64,000 nucleotides of DNA from Bemisia tabaci (Eukaryota; Arthropoda; Insecta; Hemiptera; Aleyrodidae): the NCBI RefSeq assembly GCF_918797505.1, contig NC_092802.1, positions 18,435,883-18,499,882 of the forward strand. The letters are read 5' to 3'. This document shows, piece after piece, positions 21,340 through 31,999 of the stretch. How positions within the stretch are numbered: position 1 is the first letter of the stretch; the number at the start of each line of letters is the position of its first letter. Under the pieces are notes generated by a model that saw only the letters and a list, made by a program, of their open reading frames with translations, was not told where the DNA came from and searched no databases. A program made the position numbers and the translations under genes.

Positions 21340-24300
21340 CTGAACACGGAGCCGGATTTTGATGTTTTTGCTTGTCGGATTACTCGGAAATTCGTCCGCC
21401 ATGAAAAAATTATAATGAATGAGGAATGAGTCGGATAAAACAACACGAAGTTGTTGCATGAGCGTGTTGATGGGAAATTCGGCGGATGAAAAAGAATTGG
21501 ACCGAGTGAATCGGAAAGGAGCTAACCCGCATTTTCGAAAAAATTGAGTTAAGGATGCTTTTGAGTTTCTTTTGCCAAAAACTCCAAGTCGAAACGGAAA
21601 ATCAGTTTGTGAAAAGAGGGGTTAAAGTTTATTTTCTGCATTGAGTCTTATGGAGGAATAAAACTTCAAACCTCTTTTTCTCAGCTTCAACTTTGGTCCC
21701 TTTCTGATAAACTCGGTTGTGGTGTATAATTGTAAGTTGGTAAATTGCGACAGAGAACTCAGCATTGTTGCAGGAGGAGCCCAGTAAAATGTAAAAGACT
21801 ACTAGAGTTTCTTCAGTATAAAACTTTTAAAGAACTCGTTTCAAAAACTCTTAGAAAACTGTTAAAAAATTATATCCTACCTAGGAAACACTTTTACGGT
21901 TTTTTATTGAAGTAAAATTTGTTTTTTTTTTTAAAAATTTTTTTTACACAAGGTTAACTGATTGACATGTCTTATTTAGTAGAGCAGTGTACACGAGTTA
22001 GGTTCAAACCCAAGAATACAACTATTTCGACTTCGGTGTGTTGCACAGTATCACTCGCAATTGAAGGCGTTTTATATCGGTTCGATCGCGACCTACGGAG
22101 AGTAGAGTTTTGATGTTTTGACTTCGAGAGCTGTTTGCACTGCACACGTATAATGCAAAACGATGAGTAATTTTTTTATATTAGTACTTTGAACAGCCTG
22201 AAATGATATTTCAGTTTAAAATAAAATATTCAACTTCGTTCTATACTAATGCTGAAAGCCTAAATTTTTAATGCCGAGAAGTTTTTTTTCCATGTCGACA
22301 ACAGTTCCAGTCAAAATATACCCTTAAATATAGAGTTTCACAGAATGCCGTCTGCTCGGATTTTTTTTTTCCCTTCATTATTATCCATAAGAAATACAAT
22401 ATAATTACTGACGATGAGTCTATACATATTTATAAGAACACTGTAATACTGTAATTAACCAGAGATTAATTAATTAATTGATAAAATCTACATTTGTCCT
22501 ATTTGTTTCCTATGACACCGGGACAACCGGGACCGGCCGTGGCCGCTACGTCGGTGAATTAATATGATTGACCTTCGAAGATTTTTTAAGCCCTCATTTC
22601 TACTTAAATTTTACCTCTTGTTAGTTTCGGTAACCTATAAAATACCAAAAGAACCCGAGCTATGATACCTAGTGAGGAATAGAAATTAGCCACCGAACAA
22701 AAGCAGGACACACATTGGAGAGGTGAAACATGCGAATAGGAAAAGGAGGGGGGTGGGGGGTTACAGGTAGTTTTAAGTCTATTGGTGATAACTTGGAAAG
22801 TGGATCTCCTTAAAAATGTGTGGAATTGAGAATGCTGAGAGTAACCGAAGCCAAAACAAAATAAAAAATTTAAGTATGGGAGTGCTTAAAAGACGGTCAA
22901 ACTGATCTTCTGATACAGTAATTTGTGCTTTAATTATCTCAGATTTTTAATAGACCAAACAGAAAATAGGACATTACGCTCTCTTGGTAATTCCATTCCT
23001 CATGGCAAACATCATATTAAAGACAGCTTTATTTTGCAATTTAGTCATGATACAAAGGCGTATTTGTTAACAAGTAACAAGGTGTAAGAATAGTGATAGC
23101 ACTAATCTAAAAGTTCAATTAGAAAAAAAAAATTAAGCGCTGCTGAGTGCGCAAGACTGAGCAAGGGGAGAGTGTGCAGCTCAAACAGAGGCATCGAATT
23201 GCTCAGCTAAGTAAGGTCAAGCCAAGAGGTCTGTCAGGTTTTGAGGTCCTTTAGCCCTTGTCAATTTTTGACTCTAATTACTTTTCCTGCAGAACAGTGT
23301 GGACCCAGCACTACTCTAACACTACGTCACTTACAGTTTGGGCCACATTTTTAATATTGTTTACTGGTTTGGTTACAGGCGTACATGCCTATTCAATTGA
23401 GTGTAGCCATACACAGGGATAAAATGTTCAGAGAATTTGGTCTGATAAGTACAACTGTTAGCATGGGAGCAATAATTTATGTATTAATCGGACTGGCTGA
23501 TTGATGGTGCAACAGGTTTGTTGATAACTTGTTCTAGCCTTGACTGAAGCACACTCATTGAATGGTGACAGAAGTCAATCTTCTTTCTTAGGTAATATGA
23601 ACTATCACCGATTGACCTATTTTAATGCATGTATTTACTTATTGAGCCGTGCTGATTCTGGACAAATCAGTCTCAAGATGCGAGTCAACTAAAATTGCCG
23701 GAAGTAGATACTCATCAAGGTGGCCCGTCTCAAAAATACTGAGCTAAAGAAGGCATTATTAGACACATCAATATGAATACAATGCCTTACAGCTGAGTAC
23801 ACAAAACTTTCTTGAGCGGTGTATGTCGAGGTAGCCCTCGGATACACCTCAATGGCTGCAACCCAGACGATCATGGGAAGTTTGCAAGAACGTCAAAAGG
23901 GGTGGTCCTAAATCTTACATGATCTTTAAGTGACAATAATGACAGTCATTTGACAGGGACTGTTTGAATTTATTGAAGATAGCCGGTCACTTATGATTGA
24001 ATGATTCATTCCATAATAAAATGTTAACACTCACCAAGAAGCCTGGGGAGCATCTGATCGTAAACCTCTGCGACAACAATGCACAAGTTTAGTAAACTTT
24101 GAAACAAGTCGAATTTTGATCGAAACACTTCTAAACCATTGAAATATGCTTGTTATTTCTGACAAACACTCAAATTTGCTCGACAAAACACGGTATCCAC
24201 GAGAAAAAGAGGTGACACATCGAACCGAATTAACTCCGAAACGAAAACCGATCACTCGCGAATTGATTGCGAGACAGCTTCACGGACGAAGCAAGCTGTT

Positions 24301-24630
24301 TTAAAATTGAAAGGATACACGAATTTCATTTTCATGAGGGGAAACTGGAAAATATAATAACCGAGACCTTGTTTGTGGTCAAAATTCTCCGCCGCGGAAC
24401 TTATCACTGATAACCTCAAAACTTTCTTATGTTTTTGTTTACATGATCTTCGCGCCAAAGTGCTGAGGCGCGATATTTAAAATAACGCGGCAAAATTCAA
24501 AATGACGCTCCTGTGACAAAAGTCCGCTCAGCGCTTAGCGCCATTTGTATGTTACATACATGTATTCCGTGGTTTTCAATATATTGCTTACCTGTTTATC
24601 TATTAGTTCCGCTTCATATGCAGCATTCCA
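21340..24630. other. 3.3 kb with few recognisable repeats; likely lower-copy sequence
   Basis: No member of families A-M and no large inverted repeat was seen here, in contrast to the rest of the window. Frames are short. One weak exon candidate is listed separately. A GC-rich patch at 22508-22557 reads as a Pro/Gly-rich peptide ending at TAA but has no acceptor next to it. If the window contains part of a real single-copy gene, this interval is the best place. Confidence 0.35.
23293..23504 (+). other. Weak candidate terminal exon, hydrophobic peptide, possibly frameshifted
   Basis: A consensus-like acceptor precedes it: CTAAT branch motif, a pyrimidine-rich run, then TTTTCCTGCAG at 23292. 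The first frame reads TVWATFLILFTGLVTGVHAY, a membrane-like segment, and stops at 23420-23422. The next frame, offset by one base, opens with ATG at 23424 and reads FGLISTTVSMGAIIYVLIGL before TGA at 23502. Two hydrophobic segments in adjacent frames suggest a decayed or mis-sequenced membrane protein exon. Family not recognised; chance is quite possible. Confidence 0.2.
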
Positions 24631-24639
24631 TCTCTAAAA

Positions 24640-25215
24640 TTATATCCAGTCGTGAAATTTTTTCGGGGGAAAAAAAAAATTGATGAACTCGAGGGACATT
24701 ATCGCATGCAGTTCTGTCGCGAAGAAACGAAAACATGCGTTTTAAAAGATAAATTCTCATCTTTAAATTTTTTTCCAAAAAGTGCCAATAGCCTAGAGCT
24801 GTAGTCTCCAAATTTTTAGGAAAGTCATCTTTTTTTCTGAATTTTGGCAACGGCTATGAGCCAAAACCCATTGAAGTTGCTATTCTTTGAAACTTTTACC
24901 TCTGAATTCAACCAAAGCGCTACAAAAATCTTAAATTAAATGAGGATGTTAAGGTGTCTCGGATCTTTCGGGGTAATAAGCTTATAGTCTCCTTCCACTT
25001 TAGATCCTTTATTTGATATCCCCTGAATTCAGCGCTAACAACTATTTGGGATGACCATTTTCCATAAGTTTTGGTCCATAGCCGTTGCCGCGATTCAGAA
25101 GAAATTACGATCATTCCAACAATTTTGGGGGCGTCGGCCTGACGAGGGGCACTTTCGGGAAAAACTTGATGGAAGAAAATATACTTATTATGACTCATAA
25201 GACACCCTCCTGCAG
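24640..25215. repeat. Old, diverged foldback
   Basis: 24857 read backwards and 25076 read forwards both begin ATAGCCGTTGCC, then show about 65% similarity for ~120 bp (ATTCAGAA..., GGCACTTT...GGAAAAA). The inner flanks also mirror (ATGAGCCAAAACCCATTG against the complement of CATAAGTTTTGGTCCAT). Ends and TSD cannot be set. Confidence 0.45.
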
Positions 25216-25219
25216 TCGG

Positions 25220-25870
25220 TCGGTTTTACTCGGGGACACCATGCATTACACAAATACACACCCCATGCCTTGATTCAGAGGACACTCAAGAATACGACAC
25301 TGGCGCCCTCCATCGAGCGCAGCCGGAACTACAGCACTCAGCAGGCCTGGCGCATAACGCCAATTCTCGGAAGCTTGTTTTCTTCAATTGCTTACAATGT
25401 ATCCCTGAAAGCGCCCCTGTCAACTCTAACGAAAACAAGTCAAATACGCTGTGGACTTCTCGGAGACTCGAAATTATCTTGGGTCAACGTGACAACGATG
25501 CTTGGTACTCTCCAGCAAGCTGAGCTCTTTCACTGGCCTCCATTTTTTTTCGAAAGAACATAAATTTTTAAAAAGAACTTTTACGTATCAGTTTTTGCTC
25601 GTTAACGTTGAACACTGACGACTGACTTGGCGAGGACTTCCTTGCCACTTCTCCGCCGAAAATAACATTTTTATGCGCGCACTCAAGCTGGTGGACGCGT
25701 TTTAAAAACATCGGTGAGTTCACGATGAGCCATCGGTATTTTGCCGGTCTACACAACGATTACGTTAGATGATTCTCGGTGCGTAATAGAACACAGTTGA
25801 AACTCGGTAGCTCAAAGTTGGAAGGCAAAGAAAACAGTTCGAGATATCAACGTGCTCTGCTGCTATCCGG
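25220..25870. other. No recognised gene
   Basis: A 97-codon plus-strand frame (25270-25563) is the longest. It has no domain I recognise and no splice context that stands out. GC is slightly higher than the surroundings. Confidence 0.35.
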
Positions 25871-25880
25871 TGAACGCGCG

Positions 25881-26048
25881 CAGTGGCGTAGCGTACACTG
25901 CGATCTATCGATTTATCTGTCATTTAAACCTATGGAAAAGGCTCGATTAAGAGGGTGTTCGCAACGAACGCCTTAATAATCGATTCTCTATACCAAAGCT
26001 TCAAATGGGAAAATATCGATAATCGACTATTCACGCCTCATACTACTG
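25881..26048. mobile_element. Family B hAT-type MITE
   Basis: 168 bp. Ends are CAGTGGCGTAGCGTAC and the complement of GCCTCATACTACTG. Flanks AACGCGCG (25873-25880) and AACGCGAG (26049-26056) match at 7 of 8 positions, fitting an aged hAT TSD. The central AGGGTGTTCGCAACGAACGCC hairpin is diagnostic of the family. Confidence 0.85.
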
Positions 26049-26059
26049 AACGCGAGTAT

Positions 26060-26730
26060 AGATCCTCATTTTGTGCTTGATACTTCTCGTTGCGTTATTT
26101 ACAAATCACAACCAAAAATCTGATCATGGAGTTCCTCAATTTTGCAAGAGTGAAGAAGGCGGCGTCCTGAGTGCCGGACAATTTTCTTGGATCTAGTATG
26201 GACATTAATATCGGACTCCTTTAGCTCCTAGGAATCGAAAAAAAAAAACCGGTTTGGTTCATGGGACAGAACCTTTGTTGAACGGTACTATCAATAAATA
26301 ATTGAATGCCTTTGAGATGCAGCATTTTTACATTTCAAATGCTTTTTTTAAAGCAGGTGTTCAGATGTACGCCATTCGAATAAAATATATTTCAAAGATC
26401 ACGCATTGCTATCCTTACTTTCGGTAGTTCATGCTTCCATTTGCCTGATGATGACTGCTGACCAGACAGCTGAGCAATATCTGTTCCACAATCCTAAACT
26501 AATTTACAAAAACTTTCCCAGCAAAGTGCTCACCCCGACATTCATCGACCATCATTTGATGAAATTTTATTTGATGTTCTGCTCGACAAATTGCTCATCA
26601 ACCATCACTAGGTTAAAAGTAGAGTTGACATCCTAACTTAACTCTTGCGGTTTGCCTCACCCAGTTACTTTGCTTAGATTAATTGGAGAATACGGAGAGG
26701 ACGGATGGATCAGTAAGGTTGAGGATACGG
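26060..26730. other. No recognised gene; weak inverted segment
   Basis: 26450-26610 has GATGACTGCTGACCAGACAG with a loosely mirrored TGCTCGACAAATTGCTCATC. It may be a decayed relative of the element at 49205-49382. Nothing else is seen. Confidence 0.3.
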
Positions 26731-26734
26731 GTAA

Positions 26735-27400
26735 TGGAGCTAAATTTTAAGGCCCAGAAGGGCAGACAAACTATGAATTCAAATTATCCAGAATGATCTA
26801 GTTTTAAAATTATATTATAAAAACTCGCAGTTTGTAAAACATGTTTAAAAATGTTATTTAGTTTTTGCAGAAATGTACTCATTTTCGCGGAAGAAAGCTC
26901 ATTTATGAACATTCTTGGCCACCTTGGTTTGAAATTGGGATCTGCAGATGGCAGAGACATTTTTTGTGTCAGAAAGTTGGCTGCCCTTTTTGGTCGTAAG
27001 AGCTGCATATTTCGACATGTCCATACTCTCCCTATATAGGTACTCTTATTGTTAGCATAGAGTCGTAATGTAAATGGGAGAGCTGGCGCCATGTTCTGCT
27101 CGACGAGTTCCGAGCCCGGTGTGCGCCGAGTTCGGGTCACTTTTTCGATACATTTTCGATCCAAAATGGCGGTGTGGAATACATGGTGATTCCTATCTCC
27201 TTCGTTGTTGTTGTTGTTGTCATCGGATTGCCGGGTACCCGTGTATCGCAAACAATCGATTATGTATCGAAAAAGTGACCCGGCGTCACACAGGAGTCTC
27301 GGAATTCGGGACATGGAAAATGCTTAAAAGTGGCGCCAGCTCTCCCAATTACATTACGACTCTATGTACTCTATGATTGTTAGTATGGGGCCTCTAAAAT
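26735..27400. mobile_element. Family I element, split by a 307-bp MITE
   Basis: GGAGCTAAATTTTAAGGCCC plus AGAAGGGCAGACAAACTA is mirrored by AGTTGGCTGCCCTTTTTGGT. The body includes ATTCTTGGCCACCTTGGTTT and the edge CATACTCTCCCTATATAGG. The frame of 176 codons on the minus strand (26784-27314) spans two different transposons and is not a gene. Confidence 0.75.
27058..27364. mobile_element. MITE with 34-bp ends inserted at the family I edge
   Basis: The terminal inverted repeats start TAGAGTCGTAATGTAA and include GGGAGAGCTGGCGCCA with only two mismatches. GTGACCCGG-type blocks are mirrored inside (TTTTTCGATACA and TGTATCGAAAAA), and there is a GTT microsatellite. A ~20-bp direct repeat (GTACTCT..ATTGTTAG) lies on both sides, longer than an ordinary TSD. 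Confidence 0.85.
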
Positions 27401-27404
27401 ATAT

Positions 27405-29205
27405 TGCCTCTGATGCCATTTCATCGAAAAATGTTCCTATTTTTCAAGGATCAGTTCGTTTTATTTTTCAGATCCGACATCTCCGCTGAAAAAAACTACC
27501 AGAGATGGGGGCGTAAAGTTGTCCCGTGTATAAATAATACAACACGGAATAAAGTGAAATGCACATCGCAACGAATGCATCCATGTTCGCCTTCCGTGGT
27601 GTCGCTCGCCGGGTTAAGGCACGCTTCCACAGGATGACAAAGAGCGGGCGATGTGAAGCTAACTGCGCGACCTGTCCGCGAAACCGGGTGCAATAATTTT
27701 AAATCTGCATGTTGCCACTGATAAGGTGATTCGCGTCGTCAGCGGCAATGCCAAAAGGCAGATTTAAGACCATACCAACTGGTTGCGCGGCGCAGCCTGC
27801 TTTGCGTCGCGCGCTGCGTGTGGAACCGTGGCTCTTCTAGCCAAAGTCCGGGGTGGTATCTTAAAGTTAAGCAGTCTCGTTGAATTTCTTCACAGAGCAC
27901 AGAGAACTAAAACTAATTTTTGTGATCGAATAAGATATGTCTCGTTTTTTTAAACTCAAACTCGAATTTTCGAGGATCTTCGAAAACACCGAATTCCAAT
28001 AATGACAGAACCATGAACGAATTTACATTGGACATTGGACCAACTTTTGGGCTTAATAATAAGCCGACCAATCAGAGAGCGGCACACTTTTATGTAGTAA
28101 AAGGATTGAGTGACAATACTCTCCTGTATGCAGGTACTCTAGTTGAGTGTTCACCACGTTAGTAATGTACGCTCTTTCCCGTCATTTTGCATCGGGTATG
28201 TTACTAATGTATTCATTGGTAAAGGCCCGCACTGCTCCATGGGAATCGGCGCCATTTTTCGTGGCGGGAGGCAATACCTATTTTCTCAATTTTTTTTATG
28301 TACCATTTCTACCTTTTTTCTCCTATTTTGTCCACTTTATGTAATGCCTATAGGCTTGTCTTCGAGAAATTAATATCTTTACGTTTTAAAACTCTGCAAC
28401 GTACTTTTATTTAATGACTCTTTCAAGGACCGTTCAAATTTTTAGTCGTCGGAGATCTAAAAAAATTGTTGGGTGCAAAGCACCCCTTCATTAATGACCC
28501 CTATATTTTACTCTATGATGACAACACATTTCTTGTATATATGTATGTTTCCTAGATTACGGTTCACGTTCAGTTCAACAGCGTCTTGCAGCGCTCTCTT
28601 CCGTCTACGCAAAACCACTTTTACATATTGACAAGGTGCTACGGTGAACGCTCTCCAACGTCTTAACGTTGGAACCGTCGACTTGTTTTTACTTCTAGCA
28701 CGGCAGTACGGTAATACGCTAGAGTGGCTCTCAACTGTTATTCCTTGGACAGACGGCGCGGATAGCACACTCTGTATCCGATTTGAAAAACTAGGATAAG
28801 CCGGGCGCACCAATGCAAAAGAAACGTCTTTATCTTGTTGTTTAAGCTCTACCATGCAAGCATACTTCCGAGCATCTGTACTTGTTCCGGAATATAGACA
28901 CGTCCTTCTATAACATAAAACTCCCGGGGCATAGCTCGCCGATTAGTTTGAGCTCACGTTTAACATTTTATGATTCGATGCTTCAACAGTCGAAACTTTT
29001 CTCATGAGAACTTTTATACCGCGCGATTGGGGTCGAATTGGAGGATATCTAAGAGCGCAAAGCAAAGACCGTATATTTTAGAGACCCCACACTCCCAATC
29101 TATGTCATGAAATCGGGGGTGGACGAAAATTTAGCTCCGAGTTCAACGCTATTTATCGATAATAATGATGAGAAACGACTTTTTGAGCTTATTTGCCCGA
29201 TTGAT
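27405..29205. other. No recognised gene; small palindrome at 27698-27776
   Basis: The palindrome has TTTAAATCTGCATGTTGCC against GCAATGCC...GGCAGATTTAA, about 78 bp. GCGCGGCGCAGCCTGC near 27783 is locally GC-rich. A 115-codon minus frame (28508-28855) has no recognisable domain. TAGCACGGCAGTA near 28698 may be an A-family scrap. Confidence 0.35.
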
Positions 29206-29212
29206 GATTGAT

Positions 29213-29300
29213 GCAGTGGCGCTTTTACAAGTTGGCAACACCGTTTTTCCTCAATTTTAACCCATTAAAAATATCGATTAAAATATTGAATATTTAGATA
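29213..29300. mobile_element. Family C-like fragment
   Basis: GTTGGCAACACCGTTTTTCC, AATTTTAACCCATTAAAAAT and ATCGATT match one half of family C. The other half is replaced by AT-rich sequence. Confidence 0.5.
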
Positions 29301-29554
29301 AAGGTCTATAAATGGAGTAGAAAAGGTACAAAAAAGTCAACTCAGAGAGTTTGTTTATCGAGCAAAAGAAAATACTCAGAATCTTGTTTAATCTCCCTTT
29401 CAACTAACCCTGTAAAGAAGTCTTCAATCAAAATAAACTATTTACGCTCCCATCCCTGTACATCTACGAAACTTTAAAGTATGCTATATTTAACAAAGTA
29501 ATTTGATCTTAATGAGTTATTCCCCTCACATAGCCGCGACGCCAGGCATAATTT

Positions 29555-29718
29555 CAGTGGCGTGGCGTGCTTTGCGATATATCGATATTTCCCCATTTGC
29601 AGCTATGGTAAAAGATCGATTATTAAAGTGTTCGCTGCGAACACCCTGTTTATCGATTCTTTTTCATAATTTTAAATGGCTGGTCAATCGATACATCGCA
29701 CAGCACGCCACGCTACTG
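29555..29718. mobile_element. Family B hAT-type MITE with perfect 8-bp TSD, inside the LINE
   Basis: 164 bp with ends CAGTGGCGTGGCGTGC and GCACGCCACGCTACTG. CATAATTT flanks both sides (29547-29554 and 29719-29726). AGTGTTCGCTGCGAACACCC is the central hairpin. Removing the element and one CATAATTT rejoins the LINE frame, which confirms the boundaries. Confidence 0.95.
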
Positions 29719-29940
29719 CATAATTTCTTAACTCCAGAAAAGTTCACCTACTCTATTTCAAAAACAAATATAAGACCAGCATCAATTCAACTACGTAATG
29801 CCCTTCCCTCTGAGTTGAGAAAAACACTCAAAAGGGGTGAAATAAACGGTTTTTTTCCTCAAACGTAGGGCTTTTGTCTTGGAGAATGCATTCTACCATG
29901 TTGACGACCTCTCAAATCTTTAGCCTTTATCTATCGCTTC

Positions 29941-30009
29941 TTAGTCATTTTCTTATTTTGCTCTTTGTCATTTTCTTATTTTGCTCTTAGTCATTTTCTT
30001 ATTTTGTAC
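29941..30009. repeat. Three 23-bp tandem repeats in the LINE tail
   Basis: TTAGTCATTTTCTTATTTTG plus three bases repeats three times with few changes. Such short repeats are common in LINE 3-prime untranslated regions. Confidence 0.8.
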
Positions 30010-30227
30010 TTACATTGCCTAATTTGAATTATTTCTACTATCTGCATCTGATTCATTTGTACGACTTGTGCGATCCCTTAAGGAGAGTTTATGTACCAAC
30101 TATAAAAAAAAATAAAATAAAATAAAATACATCTTGAACAAGAGAGTCAGACATCATATTGAAAAAAAGGGAGAAAAATCGAGTGTCAACAAAGCCTAAG
30201 TTAAGGGAGACGTACTCGGGCCTCGTT

Positions 30228-30405
30228 TTTAAACTTCCCTTCCGAATCTGGGCGATATTTCATTAGTGGCATAGATTGGAGCAGCGCGAGGTCTAGCCTC
30301 GCTCCATCGCGCCTTCAATTTTGCGGATGCAACACCAACATCCATCAAGCACGAATAGTTGTATCTCCACGCCGTCGTCAACGCGAGAAAACTCAAGGTT
30401 GAGTT
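30228..30405. mobile_element. Family J fragment, single arm
   Basis: CGCCTTCAATTTTGCGGATG, CATCCATCAAGCACGAATAG and GTATCTCCACGCCGTCGTC match the right arm of the J palindrome at 19080-19165. The opposite arm is absent. Confidence 0.65.
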
Positions 30406-30711
30406 TACCCAAAGTATGCTGTAAGATATGTCCAAATCAATAATTATAAAAACAATATATCGACGGCGTGAGTCACAATCTCGTGTATCAATCACTACAC
30501 GTGTTTAAACGGGAAATTCCACCAGATGACGACAAGACATGACAAGACGGCACTTTTTCTATTTTTAAAATCCATTATTCCTCAATTTCTAATTTCAGAA
30601 AAAGAATTTGAAAAATACTAAGAACTCAGCTCATTCGGACTATCAGATAAAGCAATACAAAAATGTCGTGATAATTTACCATTAAAACTATTAGAGGTTT
30701 AATTTGATTAC

Positions 30712-30837
30712 ATTTTGCAATGAGAAACCACAGTCTCTGGCTCTTGCTCTTCCAAAAAGAGCAGGTATCTGCATTTGGAAATCAATAATATTTTGTTTTT
30801 AAAATGAGCCAGAAATAGTGATTCCTTATTGCAAAAA
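30712..30837. mobile_element. Short MITE, 126 bp
   Basis: The ends are ATTTTGCAATGAGAAACCAC, with CTCTGGCTC inward, and, inverted, GAGCCAGAAATAGTGATTCC plus TTATTGCAAAA. About 30 bp of terminal inverted repeat. Superfamily not determined. Confidence 0.7.
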
Positions 30838-30997
30838 ATAAGACAATTCGTCAGTGATCTTTAGGTTCGACTTACATAGGGTAATTTCTGGTTACTTATC
30901 AATGAGTTTATTCGGTGATAGTCTTTGCTGCGTTGTTCTCATTCAGTTAAGACTGTTTATCTTTGAATTCGTTATATTCTTCCCGAGAGGATACAAT

Positions 30998-31123
30998 CGG
31001 ACGTATCTCTGACAAACGGAACTATGTGCATTAAGACATGAGCCCTGAGACCCACGACAATGCACGAATAAAAGGGCTCACTTCATAATGCACAAAGTTC
31101 CATTCGGCATAAAAAACGTCCGA
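30998..31123. mobile_element. Family H short element
   Basis: CGGACGTATCTCTGACAAAC and GGAACTATGTGCATT on the left are mirrored by AATGCACAAAGTTCC and AACGTCCG. The body includes AGACATGAGCCCTGAGACC. About 126 bp, similar to the copy at 63116. Confidence 0.75.
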
Positions 31124-31487
31124 TTTTGAGTGGCTTCAACCCCATCGTGCGACAGAACTTAGAAATGGTGTCAGCGTCTCGTGGATTTGAAAAGTTCCGT
31201 TTCATCCGTAATGGATTGTTCTAAGTCGCGTTTTATTAGTCTTAACTGTTTTTGTTGTCGTTTCGGGTGCTGACGTCAAGCCCCGAGTCAAAATCCGTCG
31301 GGTGAAACTTGAGCAATTTTTTACGCGAGATATACCGTGGGCGTTGACGTGCTTCGTACGAGACCTTCATCCAGCGGGATTACTACTCCACGACCGTGTG
31401 ATTTTTATTTCATAGAATTATTAACTATTCTGATACATGTGTGGCTCATAAAATTTGAAAAGAAAAAAAGAGTCATTAGACAGAGCA

Positions 31488-31739
31488 CTGCTGTGCTAAG
31501 GAGGAACGCCGTATGAACATTCGAGAGTTGCTAAATTTCCTTCACTAAAATGTTTATTTTTGAAGTAATTTATCAATATATTTTCTTGAAAATTTCAGGA
31601 GCTTCAGTTGAAATTGCAAACAAAATTATCTGAAAAATTGTGAGAAAATATCCATAAGTTTGCCAGGAAATGTGCGTTTTATCAAAGGAAATTTGGCAAC
31701 GCCTGAAGGCTCATACGGCGTTCTTCCACAGCACGGCAG
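31488..31739 (-). mobile_element. Family A MITE, left member of a head-to-head pair
   Basis: About 252 bp from CTGCTGTGCTAAGGAGGAAC to CAGCACGGCAG. The ACATTCGAGAGTTGC side is left and the CAACGCCTGAAGGC side right. The next copy starts one base later in the opposite orientation. Confidence 0.85.
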
Positions 31740-31740
31740 T

Positions 31741-31996
31741 CTGACGTGCTAAGGAAGAACGCCGTATGAGCCTTCAGGCGTTGCCACATTTTCGTCAATA
31801 AATCACGAATTTTCGGAAAAAATTGTAAATATTTTTCCTCCGATTTTTCAGATAATTTTGTTCGCAATTTCATTTAGATTTCCTGAAAATTTCAAGGAAA
31901 AATTTCCATGGCTTTCTTAAAAAAAAAAAAAAATTTCATAGAGGGAAATTTGGCAACTCTCGGATGTTCATACGGCGTTCTTCCTTGGCACGGCAG
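31741..31996 (+). mobile_element. Family A MITE, right member of a head-to-head pair
   Basis: About 256 bp from CTGACGTGCTAAGGAAGAAC to GGCACGGCAG, with an A13 run inside (near 31920). Orientation is opposite to its neighbour, so 31488-31996 is an inverted dimer, arranged the other way round from the pair at 1790-2295. Confidence 0.85.
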
Positions 31997-31999
31997 AGT

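Larger units (their letters stand above)
29326..30125 (+). pseudogene. Degraded non-LTR retrotransposon: reverse-transcriptase C-terminal tail and 3-prime end
   Basis: Translation gives QKKILRILFNLPF, an in-frame TAA at 29405, then LYIYETLKYAIFNK. After a frame change come HSRDARHNF and, past the inserted B element, RNALPSELRKT. This order (Q-K/R-I-L-R-I, then L-Y-I-Y-E, then H-x-R-x-A-R, then N-A-L-P-x-E-L-R) is the usual end of LINE reverse transcriptases of the Jockey/CR1 type. A ~250-bp tail ending in repeated AAAATAAAAT follows. The copy is 5-prime truncated and dead. Confidence 0.8.

Noticed and set aside
22508..22560. Pro/Gly-rich peptide ending in TAA, collagen-like exon
   Set aside because: Only about 17 codons, with no splice acceptor directly upstream. 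Too short to support.
24252..24458. 68-codon Lys/Arg-rich minus frame as a small gene
   Set aside because: No family recognised, no promoter or splice context, and the length is within chance for AT-rich DNA.
26784..27314. Longest minus-strand open frame, 176 codons
   Set aside because: It crosses the boundary between family I and the 307-bp MITE and has no domain. Two transposons from different events cannot form one native gene here.
27765..27870. 5S rRNA-like words (GACCATACCA and AAAGTTAAGCAG)
   Set aside because: The spacing between them is about twice that of 5S rRNA, and the intervening sequence does not match.
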